IMG/VR virus record: IMGVR_UViG_3300021490_000002
Span: 17,255-81,254 of that record
DNA length: 64,000 nucleotides
Direction: 5' to 3' (one strand)
DNA from: a virus
The notes below the pieces were generated by a model. The model saw nothing but the letters and a program-made list of their open reading frames with translations, did not search any database and had not been told where the DNA came from. The translations under genes were made by a program, and so were the position numbers. Below are positions 1 to 9,831 of this stretch, in pieces (position 1 is the stretch's first letter; each line of letters starts with the position of its first letter).

Positions 1-294
1 TGGTTAGTCTTAGCTAATCTTTTGCGTGTTGCTGCTTATACTGCTAAAGACTTGACTAAAGAGGGTAATGTAGAGATAAATAAGTTATGGACAAAATTGA
101 CGGATACTCTTAAACCAAGTAATATAATTAGAGAAATAAAAACAGATAGGAAAAGACCTAAGAAAAAAGTAGAGGCTAAAAACGTGAATGAAGCTGTAAT
201 GTCTGAGGATGATGATATTGTAAAAACTTTTGTTGGGTCTATTGGAGCACAGGTTCAAACGCCATTAAAAATAACTAAGAAGAGGGTGAGATAA
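1..294 (+). CDS. Partial protein upstream of the tape measure (3' end only)
   Basis: The frame is open from the first base and ends with TAA just before the tape-measure start, so this is the C-terminal part (about 97 residues) of a gene that begins outside the window. The visible part is strongly charged, with a basic stretch around positions 130-180 (DRKRPKKKVEAK) and a basic C-terminus (KITKKRVR). By position it could be a tail assembly chaperone or tube-associated protein, which normally precede the tape measure. No motif confirms this, so the function is unassigned. A TTG at 22 could start a shorter product but has no Shine-Dalgarno site. Confidence 0.6.
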   Translation, partial: WLVLANLLRVAAYTAKDLTKEGNVEINKLWTKLTDTLKPSNIIREIKTDRKRPKKKVEAKNVNEAVMSEDDDIVKTFVGSIGAQVQTPLKITKKRVR

Positions 295-3200
295 ATGCCT
301 AACATGGAAGGTTTTACTGTTCCGTTTAAATTGATTGTAGATGCAGCGGGAAGTATTGACAAAGTAATTAACGAACTGCTGGGACAGTTAAGGCAGTTAC
401 AGAATAATGTTAATATCAAAATTGATGCAGACTTAGGTATAGATACGGCTAGGTTCATAAAGGACCTAAATAAAGTAAAGCTAGACGTTTCAAGATTTAA
501 AATTGACATTCCTGTTTATGCAAATACAAAGGCCTTAGAATTAGTAAAAAAGACGGTAAAAGTTGACGTTGAAGCTGTCAAGGAATCTCTTACATCTTTA
601 GTTGACTCCTACACAAAAAGGTTCGAGCAACTTGTAAATACAACCAAAGCTATTTCTAAACTTAAGCTCACTTCTCCTTCCCAGCAGAAAGAGTTTGAGG
701 CACTTTTCCAAGAAGGTGTTAGGCAGTTAAATATGATGAAGACTGCCATTGAAAACGTGTATGCTCATCTCCAGCATTTATCTGTAAGGTTGGCTTCTGC
801 TGCATCTGCAGGAAATAAACAATTGATAACGGAGATAGCTGGGCAGTATAGTCAGCTATCCAAAATTTCCGCAGAAGTTACAAAACGGATAGAGGAACGT
901 TTTTCCAAATCATTTGACTCCTTATTGAAACAAGCAACGGCTTTTGCAAATGAAATAAATACTATTAGTGGAAGCTTAGTCATACCAACGTTCTTGACTG
1001 GGGAGGGAATACATAGGGGTGGATATTTTAAGGAGCTGATTGCAGAGGCTGAAAAATTTAAACGGGTTTTGATGAGCGTTACGATGGACGAAAAGCAGGT
1101 TGGGGAGTTACTGCAAGGGTTTGACTATAGTGGTATTTCTGCAATGCGGGCTGAAGTTAGTAGGTTACAAGGAGAAATGTCTTTCCTTATTGATACTATA
1201 CAAAAAGTAAAAGGGGAAGGAGGAGAGGAAGGAGCAAAGAAAGAAATTGATATTTCCCCGTATTTAAAGAAGTTCAAGGAAATTCGCTCCCAATTACTTC
1301 GTGTAAGTGAGGAATATAAAGCTTTTGTTTCCCAGCAATTAGAAAGTAACCTGCAGCTAAAAACTGGGGAAGAAGGTTGGAGAAAGAGTTTAAATGTAAT
1401 CTCATCTATTGTTGACATGGCTGCTAAGTACAAGAGCCAAATACTTACCCTAACCGAATATTTGAAAGAAGGATACAATATTTTAAAGGTGCAGGATAGT
1501 TTCTATAGCGCCCTATTATCTCTGGCCAGAAGTGGTCAGGAAGTGGAAGCTAAGAAGGTTGCTGACTTAGTTAAAGAGTCGAAATTTTTAGAGCAAGCAG
1601 AACAATACCTCAGTAACTTAGTTAGATATGAAAGAGAATACTCAGAGGCTCTAGGAAGTTCATTGGTTGGTGTGAGAGGGCGGAAGGTGTTTCTTGAAGA
1701 GCAGCTAAGGGTATTGAAGTCAATGTTTGTTTTAACTGAGGGGACGAATGCTGCAAATATATTTGACCAGTTAGTGCAGACTCAGGAAAAGCTAGCCGAA
1801 ACAACTGCTCTTGAGAAATTTAAAAATGACTTAGCTTCCATCGGGACGACTATATCTTCTTCTCCTTTAGCTGCTACAAAACGTTTAATCAAGGCCGTAA
1901 ACGAATATAGCTTGGCTACAGGGAAGTCTGCTGCTGAATCTGAAACTACACTTTCTGCTATCACTACGCTAATCAACCAACTTGTTACAAATTATAAGAA
2001 ATTGGACAATTTGAAACTCCCGACTGAGACTGTACTAAACTTTAAAAAACAGATTGTGGACTCTCTTGATATAATTACTCAATTAGGAGTTGTTAGTGAA
2101 TCTACTGCAAAAGAGATAAGAAAGGCCTTTGGAAGTGAACAAATAAAACTGGAATCTCTTTCCTTCCAGTTATCTGCCCAGAAGGATATTGCTCGTAATC
2201 TGGAAAAGGTTCTTGCTTTACAAGTGGCTGGAGTTGATGTGGTTAAGAACTTAGAGGAGATGGAACGCCAGTATATTAGAGCTAAGAGAGATGGTGTAGA
2301 TATAGAAAATTTTCTCCTGAAGGCCGTTGAGAATAGATATGCTGTTACGAATAACTTAGTGGAAGTTTACAGGAGGTTTGTAGAATTAGGTAAAGATGTG
2401 AACTTGATGCCTAAGCAACAACTAGCTCAGTTGGAATCTGCAAAGAAAACTCTGGAATTAATTGTTGGGTTGTCAAAGAAGTTGTCCGAGGAAGAGCGTC
2501 TAAAACTTGGAGTGGATACGGAATCTATCAAGACCTATAAAACTGAACTTATGAGCTTAATTGCCGAGAGAACAAAAGAGGTTGAGCAGATAAAAGTATC
2601 GGAAGAATTTGAGTCTAAGGCCATAGAGCTGATACGGCGTAGAAGTAGGCTTGAAGCCGAAGTAAGACAATCTCTAGCTGAAGGGACTAAACTAATCTCG
2701 GAGGCTACCAACCAGTATAGAGAGTATTTGTCAGTCGTAGATAAGGTTATACTAGCTATTCAGAAAGGGGTGATAGGAGTTGAAGAAGACCTCAGCTTAA
2801 GCGAAGTAAAGAAAAATGTAGTGTCCTCTATAGCCAAAGAATATCAAACCCTAGTTTCTCTTTCCCAGAAGTATGAGGCAGGCTCTATTGAGCACATACG
2901 TATTCTGGAGCAACAAAAGAATCTGTTGAAGGGAATGTTAGACCTGGTTGGGACAGGTAAGTTTGAATTTCCTGTAGGTGGTTTTGAAAATGTGGAAGCT
3001 ATTAAAAAGGCATACCAGTCTGTCGTAGAAACTATCCAGAGGCTTACAATTCCTACAAAAGAATCTATGTTTGCTATTGACACAAGTAAGTTGGTTGCTC
3101 TGGAAGAAAAGGTAAAGGTAATTAAAAGGAACCTGGAAGCCACAGAATTTAAAATTTCTATTGACACTTCGGATTTCATTAAAACTATTGATTCAACCGA

Positions 3201-6200
3201 ACAGGTAAAAACTTCCTTGCGCAGTTACGCTTCTGCACTCCGTTCTCTATACACAGAACAACTTAGGAATAAGGCAGCAACGGATGAGCAGAGGATATCC
3301 ACACTTAAAACACTCACTTCTGTAGAACAAGAGTTAAACATAACTACTGAATTTGAGCGTAGGTTGAAGTCTTTAAGCGACTATCTTGCATCTAAGAGTA
3401 CAACCCTAGAGCAGTTCTTTTCTTCTCCAGAAACAGTCTTACAAAGACTTACTACGACTGAATTGAATACTTTGCAGAGGCGTCTTACTGACGTTGGCGT
3501 TGTTTTGCAGAAAGTATTTACAGTCACCCCCACAACTAATCCTTTTAAGGCCCTAGCTGACTCTGCAAAGGTTTTAGAGGATAGAATAAAAGGGGTGCGT
3601 GAAGTAATGGCAGGGCTGAAGGAAGTTAGCTTTGCTGATATTCTTAAGGAGCGTGAAGCTACCCTTACTGCCCAGATTAAAGAGAGAATAGCAGACCTGC
3701 AGCAAGGTGGAAATGTTATTGAAAAATGGCGGAGGCTGATAGAATCTGTAAATACTGCTCTTAAAGAAGGCGTGTCTATAAACGATGAAATGCTATCTGT
3801 CTTGTTTAAAGAAGAAACTATTTACAGAAAAATTTATGAGTATGCTCAGCAATTAGTTAATTATGCGACTGCAAATATAGATAAGCTTCCAAAAAACATA
3901 CAACAAACCTTAGCCACTCAAGCAAACGAGGCTAAGAAAATCTTAGAGCAATATTCTGGAGTAGGAAATTTTGAAGGATACTCGGAATTCACTAAGTCCC
4001 TGACTTCTTTAAATAAACAGGTTGGTGTTGGAGAGTTTGAGAATATTACAAAGGCAATGAATCAGTTAGAAGAGGTTAGGCGTGTTATTAGTGAAATGGG
4101 AGAGGCATTTATTGGTCCTACTAGAAAAATCAAGAGCGACTATGAAGCTGTAGGTGGCTTTGTAGATGCTACCGTTAAAGAGATAAAGAAGTGGAGGGAT
4201 TTAAATGACCAGATTTTGAAAGATGCTAACTTTATTAAAAATGTTGATGAAGAGACTTACAATATCAAACGGAAGGATGTTCAAGAGCTAAACAACATGG
4301 TTCGTCTTCTCCAGAGGGCACAAGAGCTTAACGCTCGTCTCCAATCATATTCAGTCAAGACAGGCGTTTCTCTGGAGGAGATGAAGACTCCAGAGGGTTT
4401 GTTGAAGCTAAACGAAGCTACTAAAAGCACACCTAAGCTCTACCTTGACATTCTGAAGGCGAACGATGAGTACGCAAAGTTATTGAAGCAGATTTCTGAC
4501 ACTATCCCAAAATCTAAGGAACTTCAGGAAATTTTTGGGGCTTACGCTAGTGCCTTTGATAAGGCTGCTAGAGAAGCAGATGAGGTTAATACAAAGTTAA
4601 AGACTTTAGAAACATTAAAAGAAAAGCAAGTCAGACGGGAAGCTGGTGCATCTATCTTGGATATATTTAGACTTAATTGGTTTATCCAGCTACGTTTATT
4701 CTGGCAGGCATACTTGTTCCTCGGAAGATTAAATGAGGAAGCTATAGAATTCCTACATAACATGAAACTTTTAGGCGCAATTACTCAAGCCTCCTCTCAA
4801 GATATCGAAACCTTAACTAATGCTTTTGATGAGCTAGGAAAGACTGTTGCCTATTCTATGTCTGAGTTGGCAAAAGCTGGAACAGAGATAGCTAAGGCTG
4901 GTTATTCTATCCAGGATACAATTAAGATTTTAGAAACAGGGTCTAAGCTAGCGTACACAACGGGTGCATCTATAGAAGATTCAGCAAACGTTATTACTAC
5001 TGTATTACGTGCATGGAGTATGGATGCAGGTAGGGCAGAAGAGGTTTCCAACATTCTTTTTAATACAATTGTTAATTCTAAAGCCTCTCTCGATGGGTTA
5101 AAGACGGCTATTGGATATGTTGCAGGTATTGCTCCGCAGGCAAATGTTACTTTTTCTGAAATATCTGCTATGTTAGGTATTCTTACAAACGCTGGATTAC
5201 AAGCGTCTAAAGCAGGTACATACACTAGACAGTTTATTAATGCACTTTTAAACCCGTCAGCCAAACTCATAGATTCTCTACATAAAGTCGGATTATCTTT
5301 GTCTGATGTTGACATAAAGTCAGGAGGAATAATTAAGGTCTTGCAACGGATGCACGATGCTGGTTTTAATGTAGCGGATGCTTTTGATAGTATGAATGTG
5401 AGAGCAGCATCGGCGTTCTCTGTATTGATTAGAAATACTGATATTTTAGAGGAATTTACAAATACGTTGGAGTCCCAGCAGGTATTGTTAGATGCATTTG
5501 GCGAGAGTGCTGATTCCTTAAAAGCGCATTTAACACTTATGGTAAATAGTCTGGTTACTGAGTTTGCAAAGAATATGGATTCGTTGAGTCCTGTTATAGA
5601 AGGTGTACTGGCTGGAGCTGAGGATATGATAACGGGCGTCTTACGCCTTGTAGAGTTATTTATTGGATGGATGGATAATCTTGGCTATACAGGGAAACAG
5701 ACGGCAGTTAAATTTTCTGAAATAACCACTGTTATGCTTGCCTTAGTTAGTGCTATGGGACTCCTAAGTAAAATAATGCCCAAACTTATCGGCCTTTTTG
5801 AACTTTTCGCAGGTGCTCTTAATCCCTGGGTTTTTGTTGCTCTTACAACGGCCTTTGGGAGTTTCTTGGCATTGGCCCGAGCCTCTATCTCTGATATTGA
5901 TGAGGTGACAGGAAAACTCTCAGACTTACGTGATTCTTTAAAAGAGCTCCAGAGTATAGCTAAAGAGGGTATAAATATAAGGGTGAAGCTAGAACGTGGA
6001 ATAGAGATAGCGAATTTGGGAAATGTGTTTCGGGATAAACTGCAGGAGTTTTATAAAGTTGCATCTTCAGGGAACCAGAAGTTAATTCAAAAGATGTTTT
6101 CCCGTGGAGATGTAAAAGTAGTAGTTAGAGCTTTTATGGAGTCTGTAACTTCTGCACTCATGAACTATCCTGATAAAGATATACAGGAGATAGGTAAGCG

Positions 6201-9200
6201 CCTTCGTGACCAGATATTTACAATGGAAGCTGGACCAGAAGAAGTGGCAAGAACTGTTGAACAATTTTATACGACACTGACAAAGTTAAATGGTGCCTTC
6301 CTGAAAAACGCCGATATTTTGAAAGGTAAGTGGACTTCAGCGTTAGAAAAAGGGACTACAGTTCTTGAAAAGTTAGATGATACAATGCACCAGTTAATTG
6401 ATTCGTTTAAAGTTTTGAAAGAAAAGAAAGCTGACCTTGAATCTTTGGATTGGGAAGCTAGCCCTCAAACAATAGATACGGTTACAAAGGCTTTTACTGA
6501 GAGTAGGAAGCAATATCTTGAAAATCTTAAAAAGACTTTTGCTATCATCCAAGCATCTTTCTCTGCAATTCCAAAAACTAAAGAGGGGATTCCACAACTA
6601 GAGATACTGCAGGGACAATTAGAAAGGTTAAAAATTATAATTTCAGAAGTTACTAGTTTAAAGGGCGAGAATGCTATCTTTTCTAAAGACGAAGTGGCTA
6701 AGTTAAAAGAGATGACAAACGCAATAGATGAATTTGAAAATAAGATTAATGTAACAAAGGCTACTATACAAAAAACTGTAGATGAGACTATAACTGATAT
6801 ATCGAGTAAGGTTACACAAAAGACTAAGGAAAGTATTCAACAAGCAGACATGGCTATTTTAAAGGAGGTTGATAAACTACTTAAAGACCTAAAAAGTCTA
6901 ACCTCAAAAGTTACTGTCGGCGTTAAACTTACTCTTCTTTCTCCCCAGAAAGGGAATATTGCCAACTTGAAAAAGGACCTCTCTGATGTTTACGAGAAGA
7001 CTCAAACAATATTAGCTTCTATCACACATCTATCTCGTGGAGTATTTTCTTTATCCTCTTCACAAGCAAAAGAGCTAGTACAATCCCTTGAACAGATATG
7101 GACGGCCATTTCTACGGATTTGAAGAGGACTGCAAAAGATGGGGTGGTTACCTTTGATGAAATAACTAAAGCAGCCGAAAGATTAAGAAGCAGCACATCC
7201 TTACGTCAATTTAGCTTAGAAGGTTTAATGCGTGTTCTGGGAGTAGGAAGAGAGGCAGTGCAGGCTCTTGAGAATGAGGTAAATGCAGGTCTCCTAGATA
7301 CTTTCAGTAATTTGGAATTTAAGATTAATGAAGTGGGTAAGGCCCTTGAGTATATTCAAAAGCATCGGAAGGCTTTTGATGCCAAGGATGTGAAACAAGT
7401 TGTTAATCTCTTGGATAATCTCTTAAATAAGCAAGTTCAGTTCTTACAAACTATAACTCAAGCCTCCACTTCTATCTTCCAGAGCGCTAACTATGCTATG
7501 TCGATTTCTTCTTCCATACGGGAGGCATTTACAGGGACGGCCTCTTTGGACGATTTACTAGGTGTTTCTGATACTATCAAGTCGCTGGAAAAACTAAAGG
7601 GGAATGTAACTGATGTAATAATTGAGTTTGATGCGCTTCATAGTAAGTTTGGTGACTTATCAGCGCTTTTAGGGAAGAATGCAGAGAATTCTATGATTGC
7701 GCAACAGGCATTCGCTAAGCTGGGACGAACTGCCTCACAAAGGTTGGATGGTCTTGTGGATAGTTTGAGAAGTAGTGCTACTGAAATAAAGAACATTACA
7801 AATGAAATCAAAAATCTTAATGTTGAAATAGCAAAGATAAAATTTGATTGGCTAAAGACCTTAGAAGAATTTAAAGTTAAGTATAAAGGACCTGAATATG
7901 AATTTAAGGCACAACAAGAGAATTTAATAAATCAAGGAAAGTATGTTCAGGAAGTTCTACAAAATAACCCTTCCATAGATACTGTTGTCTCTGCATTAAC
8001 TGAATTTAGAAATAGCTTGATAGAGTTTGCAAAAGCTAACGCCTATCAACGTGTAGGAAAAGAATCTTTTACAAGGGCGGAGGAGATTACTAAAGCTATC
8101 ATTCAACTGCGGGAGAAGCAAAAAGCTCTACTAGAGGCAAGACTTCAGATTCAGTTGAACTATTATGCTATGGTCTCAAAATTTGCATTGTCGGTGATTG
8201 ACTTGCTGGGAAGGATTAAAGGAATTCTTGGAGAGCTTTACAAAGTAACGGCAGGGCAAAAAGCAGCAGGAGAAGCTGCTACTAAGGGTCAAGAGGGAGT
8301 TAAAGCACCAAAAGCACCTACTGGAGTGAAGCCAGAGGCAGGTAAGCTACAACCGCCAACTAAAGCAACTAAACCAACTACACCGCCAGCTCCTACTACT
8401 ACTCCAGAAGTTGCAAAGACCCCCAACATAAATACACAAAGTTTACAGGAATACGCACAAAAGTTGATGGAGTCATCCCAGAGGTTAAAACAGTCTTCTG
8501 CTGATTTGAATAGTTTTATCAATAGTTTAAGTAAGTTAGGTGGGGCTTTAAAGAGACAGAAAGTGAATGTGTTGTCAGCTAAAGAAGCCTTGATGAATTA
8601 TTCAGCTAGTCTCGGGACTATTAATAGTATAATTCAGCAAACTTTTAATTCAATGGCAGACACTATTAGGGGAACTTTAGCTAATGTTATGACCTCAGCA
8701 CTAAAGCAAGCATTTGAAGGTGACGTGGATTGGTATGGATTGTTTAGTGCTTTTTACTACCAGATTATGCAAATGTATTTTGATATGCTGCTAAAGATAA
8801 TGATGCAGGCGATGATTCAAAAGTTAGGCGGGAAAGAGTTAATGGATACTTTGTTCGGAACGTCAAATGCTTCGGCTTTTCAATCAGCGGTAGCTTCTAG
8901 TGCCACGTCTTTTTCATCTGCAGTTAATAATGCGTCAACTGAAATTATAACGGCTGGGCAAACATTTCATTACTATGTAGCTAACGCTGCTTTAGCTATC
9001 CAAAACGCTGCTGCTTCCTTGGCTGCAGCGTCAGCGTCAAGTGCAGCTAGTACTGCTTTTAATCCAGTTTCTTTGATGGGTCCGATGATGTCTTTACTAT
9101 CTGGAGCTGCTGGAGCTGGTGCGCCTGGAGGCGGTGGAGCCAAGCCTCCTTCTGGTCCTTATAATAATCTTCAACTACCTAAGCCTCAATTCCCGTCATA

Positions 9201-9819
9201 TAAGGTATTTAAAGGCGGTTTAATTCCAGGCTATTATACTGGGGGTGTAGTTTTAGATTCATTTGATGACAGTGAATTGCCCGCTTTTGCCTCTGGAGGA
9301 TTTGCGGGATTGGTAAGGAAAGGGCAGACAGATAAAGATTCCGTTGTAGCAAAGCTTGCAAAAAATGAATTTGTAGTAAATAATAGGATTGTCAGCGAAC
9401 TCGGGGTGGATTTTTTTGAAAAGATAAACCAGGGTGATTTTGTAAGTGCACAATCGTTACTAAATAAAAAGATAATACATACGCCAACTGCAAATCCTGT
9501 TAATACTGGAAGAGAAGTTATGAAGTTTGCAAATACATTTAGTAGCATAAAAACCCAGGAAGTAAGACCTATTAATGTAGGGCTGGAAATACCCGAAGCT
9601 GGAAAGTTCTCAAGGCGGGAGCCTTCAAAAGAAACAACAAAAGAGCAACCATCTAAAACGTTTCCTTCCCCAGAAACAGAGGCTCCAAGAGTTGAGGTGG
9701 TAAATATAGCAGAGCCTGCAATAGCCAGAAGGTATATTAATTCTACTGAGGGTAAGGAGCGGATTGTGAACATAATAACAGGACAACCATTATTTAAACG
9801 ATACTTTTCAAAATTTTAA
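295..9819 (+). CDS. Tail tape measure protein, very long (3174 aa)
   Basis: This protein sets tail length and is threaded through the tail tube. It starts at ATG 295 after GAGGGTGAGATAA. Most of it is charged alpha-helix and coiled coil, as in tape measures. A core resembling the TP901 tape-measure domain lies at about residues 1487-1718, in a Gly/Ala-rich helical region (for example GTEIAKAGYSIQDTI). A hydrophobic region follows at about 1812-1862 and could span a membrane. A Pro/Thr/Lys-rich linker lies near 2670-2705 and an Ala/Gly-rich part near 2900-2960. Siphophage tape measures correspond to about 0.15 nm of tail per residue, which would give a tail near 475 nm. Virion proteins follow directly. 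The family call is firm; the length is an inference. Confidence 0.95.
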   Translation: MPNMEGFTVPFKLIVDAAGSIDKVINELLGQLRQLQNNVNIKIDADLGIDTARFIKDLNKVKLDVSRFKIDIPVYANTKALELVKKTVKVDVEAVKESLTSLVDSYTKRFEQLVNTTKAISKLKLTSPSQQKEFEALFQEGVRQLNMMKTAIENVYAHLQHLSVRLASAASAGNKQLITEIAGQYSQLSKISAEVTKRIEERFSKSFDSLLKQATAFANEINTISGSLVIPTFLTGEGIHRGGYFKELIAEAEKFKRVLMSVTMDEKQVGELLQGFDYSGISAMRAEVSRLQGEMSFLIDTIQKVKGEGGEEGAKKEIDISPYLKKFKEIRSQLLRVSEEYKAFVSQQLESNLQLKTGEEGWRKSLNVISSIVDMAAKYKSQILTLTEYLKEGYNILKVQDSFYSALLSLARSGQEVEAKKVADLVKESKFLEQAEQYLSNLVRYEREYSEALGSSLVGVRGRKVFLEEQLRVLKSMFVLTEGTNAANIFDQLVQTQEKLAETTALEKFKNDLASIGTTISSSPLAATKRLIKAVNEYSLATGKSAAESETTLSAITTLINQLVTNYKKLDNLKLPTETVLNFKKQIVDSLDIITQLGVVSESTAKEIRKAFGSEQIKLESLSFQLSAQKDIARNLEKVLALQVAGVDVVKNLEEMERQYIRAKRDGVDIENFLLKAVENRYAVTNNLVEVYRRFVELGKDVNLMPKQQLAQLESAKKTLELIVGLSKKLSEEERLKLGVDTESIKTYKTELMSLIAERTKEVEQIKVSEEFESKAIELIRRRSRLEAEVRQSLAEGTKLISEATNQYREYLSVVDKVILAIQKGVIGVEEDLSLSEVKKNVVSSIAKEYQTLVSLSQKYEAGSIEHIRILEQQKNLLKGMLDLVGTGKFEFPVGGFENVEAIKKAYQSVVETIQRLTIPTKESMFAIDTSKLVALEEKVKVIKRNLEATEFKISIDTSDFIKTIDSTEQVKTSLRSYASALRSLYTEQLRNKAATDEQRISTLKTLTSVEQELNITTEFERRLKSLSDYLASKSTTLEQFFSSPETVLQRLTTTELNTLQRRLTDVGVVLQKVFTVTPTTNPFKALADSAKVLEDRIKGVREVMAGLKEVSFADILKEREATLTAQIKERIADLQQGGNVIEKWRRLIESVNTALKEGVSINDEMLSVLFKEETIYRKIYEYAQQLVNYATANIDKLPKNIQQTLATQANEAKKILEQYSGVGNFEGYSEFTKSLTSLNKQVGVGEFENITKAMNQLEEVRRVISEMGEAFIGPTRKIKSDYEAVGGFVDATVKEIKKWRDLNDQILKDANFIKNVDEETYNIKRKDVQELNNMVRLLQRAQELNARLQSYSVKTGVSLEEMKTPEGLLKLNEATKSTPKLYLDILKANDEYAKLLKQISDTIPKSKELQEIFGAYASAFDKAAREADEVNTKLKTLETLKEKQVRREAGASILDIFRLNWFIQLRLFWQAYLFLGRLNEEAIEFLHNMKLLGAITQASSQDIETLTNAFDELGKTVAYSMSELAKAGTEIAKAGYSIQDTIKILETGSKLAYTTGASIEDSANVITTVLRAWSMDAGRAEEVSNILFNTIVNSKASLDGLKTAIGYVAGIAPQANVTFSEISAMLGILTNAGLQASKAGTYTRQFINALLNPSAKLIDSLHKVGLSLSDVDIKSGGIIKVLQRMHDAGFNVADAFDSMNVRAASAFSVLIRNTDILEEFTNTLESQQVLLDAFGESADSLKAHLTLMVNSLVTEFAKNMDSLSPVIEGVLAGAEDMITGVLRLVELFIGWMDNLGYTGKQTAVKFSEITTVMLALVSAMGLLSKIMPKLIGLFELFAGALNPWVFVALTTAFGSFLALARASISDIDEVTGKLSDLRDSLKELQSIAKEGINIRVKLERGIEIANLGNVFRDKLQEFYKVASSGNQKLIQKMFSRGDVKVVVRAFMESVTSALMNYPDKDIQEIGKRLRDQIFTMEAGPEEVARTVEQFYTTLTKLNGAFLKNADILKGKWTSALEKGTTVLEKLDDTMHQLIDSFKVLKEKKADLESLDWEASPQTIDTVTKAFTESRKQYLENLKKTFAIIQASFSAIPKTKEGIPQLEILQGQLERLKIIISEVTSLKGENAIFSKDEVAKLKEMTNAIDEFENKINVTKATIQKTVDETITDISSKVTQKTKESIQQADMAILKEVDKLLKDLKSLTSKVTVGVKLTLLSPQKGNIANLKKDLSDVYEKTQTILASITHLSRGVFSLSSSQAKELVQSLEQIWTAISTDLKRTAKDGVVTFDEITKAAERLRSSTSLRQFSLEGLMRVLGVGREAVQALENEVNAGLLDTFSNLEFKINEVGKALEYIQKHRKAFDAKDVKQVVNLLDNLLNKQVQFLQTITQASTSIFQSANYAMSISSSIREAFTGTASLDDLLGVSDTIKSLEKLKGNVTDVIIEFDALHSKFGDLSALLGKNAENSMIAQQAFAKLGRTASQRLDGLVDSLRSSATEIKNITNEIKNLNVEIAKIKFDWLKTLEEFKVKYKGPEYEFKAQQENLINQGKYVQEVLQNNPSIDTVVSALTEFRNSLIEFAKANAYQRVGKESFTRAEEITKAIIQLREKQKALLEARLQIQLNYYAMVSKFALSVIDLLGRIKGILGELYKVTAGQKAAGEAATKGQEGVKAPKAPTGVKPEAGKLQPPTKATKPTTPPAPTTTPEVAKTPNINTQSLQEYAQKLMESSQRLKQSSADLNSFINSLSKLGGALKRQKVNVLSAKEALMNYSASLGTINSIIQQTFNSMADTIRGTLANVMTSALKQAFEGDVDWYGLFSAFYYQIMQMYFDMLLKIMMQAMIQKLGGKELMDTLFGTSNASAFQSAVASSATSFSSAVNNASTEIITAGQTFHYYVANAALAIQNAAASLAAASASSAASTAFNPVSLMGPMMSLLSGAAGAGAPGGGGAKPPSGPYNNLQLPKPQFPSYKVFKGGLIPGYYTGGVVLDSFDDSELPAFASGGFAGLVRKGQTDKDSVVAKLAKNEFVVNNRIVSELGVDFFEKINQGDFVSAQSLLNKKIIHTPTANPVNTGREVMKFANTFSSIKTQEVRPINVGLEIPEAGKFSRREPSKETTKEQPSKTFPSPETEAPRVEVVNIAEPAIARRYINSTEGKERIVNIITGQPLFKRYFSKF

Positions 9820-9831
9820 GGAGGAGATTGT

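Noticed and set aside
9234-9773. A 179-residue reverse-strand open frame inside the tape-measure gene
   Set aside because: It has no ribosome site, lies wholly within a clear coding region and looks like the complement of Lys/Ala-rich sequence.
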